Assembly: GCA_947584825.1 (NCBI GenBank) | Contig: CANPWR010000042.1 | Location: 1 to 11,406, forward strand | Source of the DNA: an uncultured Clostridia bacterium | GTDB taxonomy: Bacteria > Bacillota > Clostridia > Oscillospirales > Ruminococcaceae | Length of the DNA stretch: 11,406 nt | Direction of reading: 5' to 3' | Part shown: positions 6,977 through 11,406 of the stretch, piece by piece | Numbering within the stretch: the stretch's first letter is position 1 | How the letters are laid out: each line of letters starts with the position of its first letter | Notes under the pieces: generated by a model | What the model was told of the DNA's origin: nothing | Seen by the model: the letters and a program-made list of their open reading frames with translations, nothing else | The model's database searches: none | Position numbers and translations under genes: made by a program

Positions 6977-6989
6977 TTTGACGAATTTT
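6977..6989 (+). repeat. 13-bp direct repeat, copy 2
   Basis: TTTGACGAATTTT, identical to 6692-6704. It lies just upstream of the XRE ribosome site, so the two copies flank the regulator gene, 285 bp apart. Confidence 0.5.
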
Positions 6990-6993
6990 GTTT

Positions 6994-7011
6994 TAGTACC
7001 AATACGTACTA
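6994..7011. promoter_or_regulatory. Palindromic operator candidate 1
   Basis: TAGTAC-N6-GTACTA, perfect 6-bp arms. Its right end abuts the -35 box (7012) of the BspA-like gene, and it sits 42 bp upstream of the XRE start codon. Probable binding site for the divergently encoded XRE protein, by position and by similarity to site 2. Confidence 0.65.
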
Positions 7012-7040
7012 TTGACTTTATCACTTTTTGTGTGTATAAT
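7012..7040 (+). promoter_or_regulatory. Promoter of the BspA-like gene
   Basis: TTGACT (7012-7017), a 17-bp spacer, TATAAT (7035-7040). The predicted start near 7047 gives a leader of about 174 nt. Operator candidates lie immediately upstream and immediately downstream. Confidence 0.82.
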
Positions 7041-7047
7041 GAGTTTG

Positions 7048-7067
7048 TTAGTACTTTTAGGTACTAA
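7048..7067. promoter_or_regulatory. Palindromic operator candidate 2
   Basis: TTAGTAC-N6-GTACTAA, perfect 7-bp arms, same half-site and spacer length as site 1, centred 55 bp from it. It covers the predicted start of transcription, so bound protein would block the BspA-like promoter. Confidence 0.68.
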
Positions 7068-7177
7068 AACCACAAATAATGAATGATTAGGGAATATTTC
7101 AGAAGAAGGTGGTTTAGTAGTAAATACATATCGTTTGTGTTTAAATCTAAGGAAGGTGATAACAGAATAATCAGTTT

Positions 7178-7209
7178 ATATTTAGGAGTTTTTAAAAAAT
7201 ATTTAGGAG
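7178..7209 (+). promoter_or_regulatory. Duplicated ribosome-site element in the BspA-like leader
   Basis: ATATTTAGGAG occurs at 7178-7188 and again at 7199-7209; the second runs into AGGAGG (7205-7210), 10 nt before the ATG at 7221. No start codon is placed to use the first copy. It may be a ribosome standby site or just a small local duplication. Confidence 0.5.
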
Positions 7210-7220
7210 GAAAGAAGAAA

Positions 7221-10200
7221 ATGAAATTCAAAAGAATTTTGTCATTGCTGGCTTCTGCTGCAATGACGATTTCGGCATTGTGTGGAGCAATGTCGATCAC
7301 AGCTTCCGCAGAAGTTGAAACCGGAAGCTGCGGCGATGGTCTTACTTATGAGTATGATTCCGTTGCAAAAAGTCTTACCATTAAGTACTCTGGTGAGGGT
7401 ACCGGTGTAATGGACGATTATACTGCTACTACTCCAGGTAGTGCTATTACTAATTCTCCATGGCACGGTTATTATCACTTGACACAGTCAATAATCATTG
7501 AAGAGGGAGTAACTCGTATAGGAAATATGGCATTCCCAAATTTCTTTGTTCAGGAGGATAAACTTACCTTACCAAAATCTTTGAAGTCTATTGGTGAATG
7601 GGCATTTGCGTCAATGACTACCAGTTCTAATGTTAAAACAATAGATTTGACCTCTTGTACTAACTTAGAGACTATTGATGCCAATGCTTTTAACAAGAGT
7701 ACATATTTGCAAACCGTTAAGATGCCGACAAGTCTTAAAACTTTAGGAGCAAATGCTTTTAATGGTTGTACGAGTCTTGCAACTGTTGAGTTAAACAATG
7801 GTTTGACAACTATCGGAGCAAGCGCATTCCAGGGCTGTTCAAAGTTAAAAACATGTAGTATTCCAAACACAGTAACATCTCTAGGAGCAAGTGCTTTCCA
7901 AAGCTGTACAGTTTTTGCAGGTGATAACGGTGAAGGTACTCTTACAATTCCTCAGAGTATAACAGCTATTGGGGCAAGTACTTTCCAGAGCTGTTCGGCA
8001 ATTACCGCAGTTAATTTCCCTGAAACATTAACATCGATCGGAAACAGTGCTTTCCAAAGCTGCAGTAAGATCACAGCTTTGTCGTTCCCTGCTAGCTTAA
8101 CAACATTAGGAGATTATGTTTTCCAAAGCTGCAGCGGACTTCAAGAAATCACAATACCTTCTACCATAACAACTTTCGGATTAGGTGTTTTCTCAAGCTG
8201 TTCGGGTCTTACATCTATTTCACTTCCGTCAAATATGAAGACCATTCCGAATAGTATGTTCAGTTCATGTTCAATGACGGAAATAACCATACCAAACTCT
8301 GTTACAGAAATCGGAACAAGCGCATTTTCAAGCTGTTCAAAGCTTGAAACGATAACCATTCCTAGCAGTGTAAAAACTATCGGAAACAACGCTTTTGAAA
8401 GATGTACCGGTCTTAAATCTGTTACACTTCCAACAAGCGGATTGACAACTATCGGAAATAATGCTTTTGATAGATGTTCAAATGCAGAACTTAAAACTAT
8501 CACAATTCCAAGCAGTGTAACTTCTATCGGAAGTTATGCTTTCAGAAGATGTTCAAATCTTACAGAGATGACGCTTCCAAGCAGAATCACAGTTATTCCG
8601 GACAGTTTGTTTGATTCTTGCTCAAAGCTAGAGAGCGTAACAATTCAAGGCAGCATAACATCTATCGGTTCTAGTGCATTTTCAGGATGTTCAGTTCTTG
8701 CAAACTTTACAATGCCGAGCACTGTAAAATCAATAGGCAACGGAGCATTTAACGGATGTAAAGCTATTACGTCTGTTGTACTTCCAAGCACATTAACGGA
8801 AATGGCTCCTAGTGCTTCATTCTCAAGCTACGGTGCATTTAACGGATGTACTTCTCTTGAGTCAGTAGAAATTAAAGCCGGCGGACTCACTACAATTACA
8901 CCTTATGCATTCAATGGATGTACATCTTTGAGTGAAGTAACACTTCCATACGATATAACAGAGATTGGTGAACACGTATTTGATGGATGTACAGGTCTTA
9001 AAAATATCAATCTACCAAACGTAAAATCAATTGGAAACTATGCTTTCCAGAATTCGGGTCTTACATCAATAATGATACCGAGTGAGACTATTGGAAATTA
9101 TGCATTTAAGGGTTGTAAAACTCTTGAAACTGCAACATTCAATGAATCAGTTAAAACACTTGGAAACTATGTATTCCAAGATTGTACAGAACTTAAAACA
9201 ATAACATTACCTAAGAATCTTGAGAGCATGGGTGATTATGTATTCCAGGGATGCACAGCATTAACAGCAATAAACGTACCAGAGGGAAATGCTAATTATT
9301 CATCTGATACTAACGGCGTTTTGTTCAATGCTGACAAGTCAAAATTGATAGCATATCCTCTTGGAAGAACATCAACTTCTTATTCAGTACCAGTTGACGT
9401 AGTTGAAATTGCTCCTTATGCATTTTACAAAGCTACTAAGCTGAGTTCGTTAAATTTCTATGCAGGAGCTAAGTTAAAAACTATCGGAACTTATGCTTTC
9501 AGCGGATCGGCTGTAAGAAATGTTTCTCTTCCTGATGGCATTGAAGATTTAGGCGGAGATTCTTCTAGTAAAGGTTATATATTTGCAGATTGTACAAGCC
9601 TTACAATGGTAACAATTCCTGCAAGTGTAAAGCAGTTGGGCTATAGAGCATTTAGCGGATGTACATCACTTGCAACAGTTAATCTTAGTGAAGGTTTAGA
9701 GACTTTAACAACCTATGCATTCTACGGATGCACAGCACTTAATAAGATTACAATTCCTAGCAGTGTAACTTCGATAGGCTCAAGTGCGTTCACCAACTGT
9801 TCAGCTCTTAAAACTATAGCAATTCCTGAGGGAGTAACAAGCATTCCGAGCAATTTGTTCGATGGATGCAAATTGCTAACAGACGTAACACTTCCTGAGA
9901 GTCTAACATCAATCGGAATGTATGCATTCAGAGGATGCAATGCATTGAATACTCTTGAATTGCCTGAGAATTTAACTTCTATAAGTACATATGCATTCCA
10001 GTCATGTACGGCACTCAAGTCGATAACTATTCCAGCAGGTGTAACCAGCATTGGAATGTCCACATTTGCATCATGTACTGATCCTGATCTCAACATCTAC
10101 ATTCTGGGAACATTAACTAGTGTAGGAAACAATGCTTTCCAAAATGTCAAAGGAAATATACACGTATATACTCAGACAACATATACAAATGTAGATGCTA

Positions 10201-11406
10201 AAAAAGGAACAGCAACAGTTGTATTTGATACTGACTTCACGGAATTACTTGATGTTATAGCAGAGGCAAAGGCACTTGTAGGTTCTGACTATACGCCAGA
10301 CACATTTGCAAGTGTAGCAGCAAGTCTGACAATTGCTGAGAGCTTAGCTTCAGACATAAATGCAAAGCAGTCGTCAGTTAATTCGACACTTTCATTATTA
10401 AAGAAGGCAATAAAGGGCATAGTACAAGCTGACGGTTCAGCAGCATACACATCACTTCGTGATACAATAACAGCTGCAAGAGCGCTAAATTCAAGCGACT
10501 ACAGTGTTGCAACGTACACTGAGTTAGTAAATGCAGTTAATGCAGGATTAGCAATAAAAGAAACAGATTTGATTTCAAATATGACCGGTGCAGAACAGGC
10601 AATAAAAGACGCAATGGACAATCTTATGGTAGCATACTTAGACCCATCTGCAAGTCTTGGAAAGTTCATTTATGCAAGTGATCTTGGTGAAGACAGAGAA
10701 GATCCGGAAGATGACATTATAAATGCAACAGCAATTGGAAACGGCGTAGCAGATGAAACAATTGCAGGTGCAACACAAATCAAATTCACATTTGATTGTG
10801 CATCTGATGTATCATACAATCCATATTCTAACTTTATTGCAAAGGCAGTAATTGCAGGAGAAGAAACGGAACAAGAGTTCACAGGAACAGATTCAGCATA
10901 CAAAGCCGGAACAAAAGGTTGGACTGTAACAATGTCACTCACAGACGCAATTAATGCTGGAGACGAATATGAAGTAACAGCATGGACCTTATCATGGGAT
11001 ACAACAACTGTTGATGGAATTACTGTTCCAAGAGAAGATTATATATTTGAAGTAACGAGAGCAGAGTTCCTAGATGACAGTGGAACACGTCTTGGAGTAA
11101 TAGGAGCTAATCCTAAGGAAGATTTACAGACTGCTATTGAAGCAGCAGACGGATTGGATACAAGTCTCTACACAGAGGATAGCTTGGCAGCACTACAAGA
11201 TGCATTAGATGCTGCAAAGGCAGTAAACGACGAAACATATCCGCTTCCTAGCGAGATTGCAGCAGCAACACAGGCACTCAACGATGCAATTAAGGGTCTT
11301 GAGGAAATAAAGGCTGACTACTCAGAAGTAGACGAAGCACTAGCAAGTGTACCGTCAGACTTAAGCAAGTACACAGACGATACAGTACAAGCAGTAAACG
11401 ATGCAG
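7221..11406 (+). CDS. Secreted BspA-like leucine-rich-repeat protein with FIVAR-like modules, 3'-truncated
   Basis: The frame is open from ATG 7221 to the window end: 1395 codons, no stop. A signal peptide (KFKR, hydrophobic core, then ITASA) should be cleaved after A30. Residues 31-90 are an irregular cap. About 90-985 are BspA/TpLRR repeats (LRR_5 type) of about 23 residues, with core T-I-P-x-S-V-T-S-I-G-x-x-A-F-x-x-C. Two FIVAR-like helical modules (about 1005-1062 and 1070-1138) follow, then an unassigned beta-rich stretch (about 1144-1296), then one complete FIVAR-like module (about 1302-1361) and the start of another. BspA-like proteins are surface proteins linked to adhesion and ligand binding; the ligand here is unknown. 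The surface anchor or dockerin, if any, is beyond the window. The start is set by AGGAGG (7205-7210); the frame is also open upstream to an ATG at 7083, which has no ribosome site and would bury the signal peptide. Confidence 0.93.
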   Translation, partial: MKFKRILSLLASAAMTISALCGAMSITASAEVETGSCGDGLTYEYDSVAKSLTIKYSGEGTGVMDDYTATTPGSAITNSPWHGYYHLTQSIIIEEGVTRIGNMAFPNFFVQEDKLTLPKSLKSIGEWAFASMTTSSNVKTIDLTSCTNLETIDANAFNKSTYLQTVKMPTSLKTLGANAFNGCTSLATVELNNGLTTIGASAFQGCSKLKTCSIPNTVTSLGASAFQSCTVFAGDNGEGTLTIPQSITAIGASTFQSCSAITAVNFPETLTSIGNSAFQSCSKITALSFPASLTTLGDYVFQSCSGLQEITIPSTITTFGLGVFSSCSGLTSISLPSNMKTIPNSMFSSCSMTEITIPNSVTEIGTSAFSSCSKLETITIPSSVKTIGNNAFERCTGLKSVTLPTSGLTTIGNNAFDRCSNAELKTITIPSSVTSIGSYAFRRCSNLTEMTLPSRITVIPDSLFDSCSKLESVTIQGSITSIGSSAFSGCSVLANFTMPSTVKSIGNGAFNGCKAITSVVLPSTLTEMAPSASFSSYGAFNGCTSLESVEIKAGGLTTITPYAFNGCTSLSEVTLPYDITEIGEHVFDGCTGLKNINLPNVKSIGNYAFQNSGLTSIMIPSETIGNYAFKGCKTLETATFNESVKTLGNYVFQDCTELKTITLPKNLESMGDYVFQGCTALTAINVPEGNANYSSDTNGVLFNADKSKLIAYPLGRTSTSYSVPVDVVEIAPYAFYKATKLSSLNFYAGAKLKTIGTYAFSGSAVRNVSLPDGIEDLGGDSSSKGYIFADCTSLTMVTIPASVKQLGYRAFSGCTSLATVNLSEGLETLTTYAFYGCTALNKITIPSSVTSIGSSAFTNCSALKTIAIPEGVTSIPSNLFDGCKLLTDVTLPESLTSIGMYAFRGCNALNTLELPENLTSISTYAFQSCTALKSITIPAGVTSIGMSTFASCTDPDLNIYILGTLTSVGNNAFQNVKGNIHVYTQTTYTNVDAKKGTATVVFDTDFTELLDVIAEAKALVGSDYTPDTFASVAASLTIAESLASDINAKQSSVNSTLSLLKKAIKGIVQADGSAAYTSLRDTITAARALNSSDYSVATYTELVNAVNAGLAIKETDLISNMTGAEQAIKDAMDNLMVAYLDPSASLGKFIYASDLGEDREDPEDDIINATAIGNGVADETIAGATQIKFTFDCASDVSYNPYSNFIAKAVIAGEETEQEFTGTDSAYKAGTKGWTVTMSLTDAINAGDEYEVTAWTLSWDTTTVDGITVPREDYIFEVTRAEFLDDSGTRLGVIGANPKEDLQTAIEAADGLDTSLYTEDSLAALQDALDAAKAVNDETYPLPSEIAAATQALNDAIKGLEEIKADYSEVDEALASVPSDLSKYTDDTVQAVNDA
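7490..10170 (+). repeat. Tandem TpLRR-coding array, about 69-bp period
   Basis: About 34 repeats, most with AF-x-x-C; I count about 29 with the cysteine. Commonest junction forms are FQSC, FSSC, FNGC and FDGC. DNA similarity is highest near 7880-8130, where TTTCCAAAGCTG recurs. A non-repeat island at about 9280-9400 (GVLFNADKSKLIAYPLGR, then TSYSVP) is typical of BspA proteins. Three repeats following or near the island lack cysteine (FYKAT, FSGSA, FQNV). Confidence 0.85.
10231..11406 (+). repeat. FIVAR-like helical modules around a beta-rich domain
   Basis: Module 1 contains IAEAKALVGSDYTPDTF and ends LLKKAIKGI. Module 2 contains ITAARALNSSDYSVATYTEL and ends AIKDAMDNL. Module 3 contains IEAADGLDTSLYTEDSLAAL and ends ALNDAIKGL. 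Module 4 begins VDEALASVPSDLSKYTDDTV and is cut by the window end. Between modules 2 and 3 (about 10650-11105) lies a Thr/Val/Asp-rich stretch with alternating patterns typical of beta strands and no family I recognise. Confidence 0.7.

Noticed and set aside
6953..7024. Longer start for the XRE protein at 7024
   Set aside because: The extra 24 residues would be read from the promoter/operator region. The homologous HTH start and AAGGAGTGA both support 6952.
7083..7220. N-terminal extension of the BspA-like protein from ATG 7083
   Set aside because: It has no ribosome site, would place the signal peptide 46 residues inside the protein, and ATG 7221 has a strong AGGAGG. Kept only as a remark on the leader.
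7701..10170. CRISPR array, because of the regular repeats
   Set aside because: The period of about 69 bp is coding, repeats are degenerate at DNA level and there are no unique spacers; it is an LRR array.
7550..10942. Open minus-strand frames of 90-124 codons inside the BspA-like gene (7550-7870, 8141-8503, 9722-10096, 10670-10942)
   Set aside because: They mirror the repeat period and codon bias of the plus-strand gene, have repeat-like translations, and show no ribosome sites. They are shadows.

Overview
The window reads as chromosome of a low-GC, spore-forming, Gram-positive anaerobe of the Clostridia, most likely a Ruminococcus-like member of the Oscillospiraceae. The evidence is AT-rich intergenic DNA with strong AGGAGG ribosome sites and consensus sigma-A promoters, an alpha/beta-type small acid-soluble spore protein (SASP), an LCP wall-polymer transferase, a VanY-type D,D-carboxypeptidase, and a very large secreted BspA-like leucine-rich-repeat protein with FIVAR-like C-terminal modules. 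The genus is an inference from gene style, not proven.

Layout. 1-675: 3' two thirds of a GGGtGRT-family protein, then a terminator (704-742). 1053-2891: LCP-family membrane protein with its own promoter (927-955) and an unusually long disordered cytoplasmic tail, ending at a 14-bp bidirectional hairpin (2920-2955) shared with a convergent 67-aa gene (2996-3199, minus). 3200-3704: a regulatory region holding divergent sigma-A promoters (minus 3270-3298; plus 3398-3426, perfect consensus), an 11-bp inverted repeat between them, and a terminator-like hairpin only about 17 nt after the predicted plus-strand start. 3705-4871: GT4 glycosyltransferase resembling diacylglycerol glucosyltransferases, starting at TTG. 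5045-5227: SASP. 5441-6592: membrane-anchored M15B carboxypeptidase. 6737-6952 (minus): XRE/Cro-type regulator. 7221-11406: BspA-like protein, running off the window after 1395 codons.

How it fits together. Most genes look monocistronic, each with its own promoter or terminator. The theme is the cell envelope: attachment of glycopolymers to peptidoglycan (LCP), glycolipid synthesis (GT4), peptidoglycan trimming (VanY), and a giant exported repeat protein. The best regulatory story is at 6950-7220. A small XRE repressor gene lies divergent from the BspA-like gene, and two matching palindromes (TAGTAC-N6-GTACTA) bracket a near-consensus promoter, one abutting the -35 and the other at the predicted transcription start. 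This looks like a self-contained regulator/adhesin switch. The BspA-like protein has a signal peptide, about 34 TpLRR repeats with a cysteine in nearly every turn, two FIVAR-like helical modules, an unassigned beta-rich domain of about 150 residues, and one complete plus one partial further FIVAR-like module. Its C-terminus, and so its mode of surface attachment, is outside the window.
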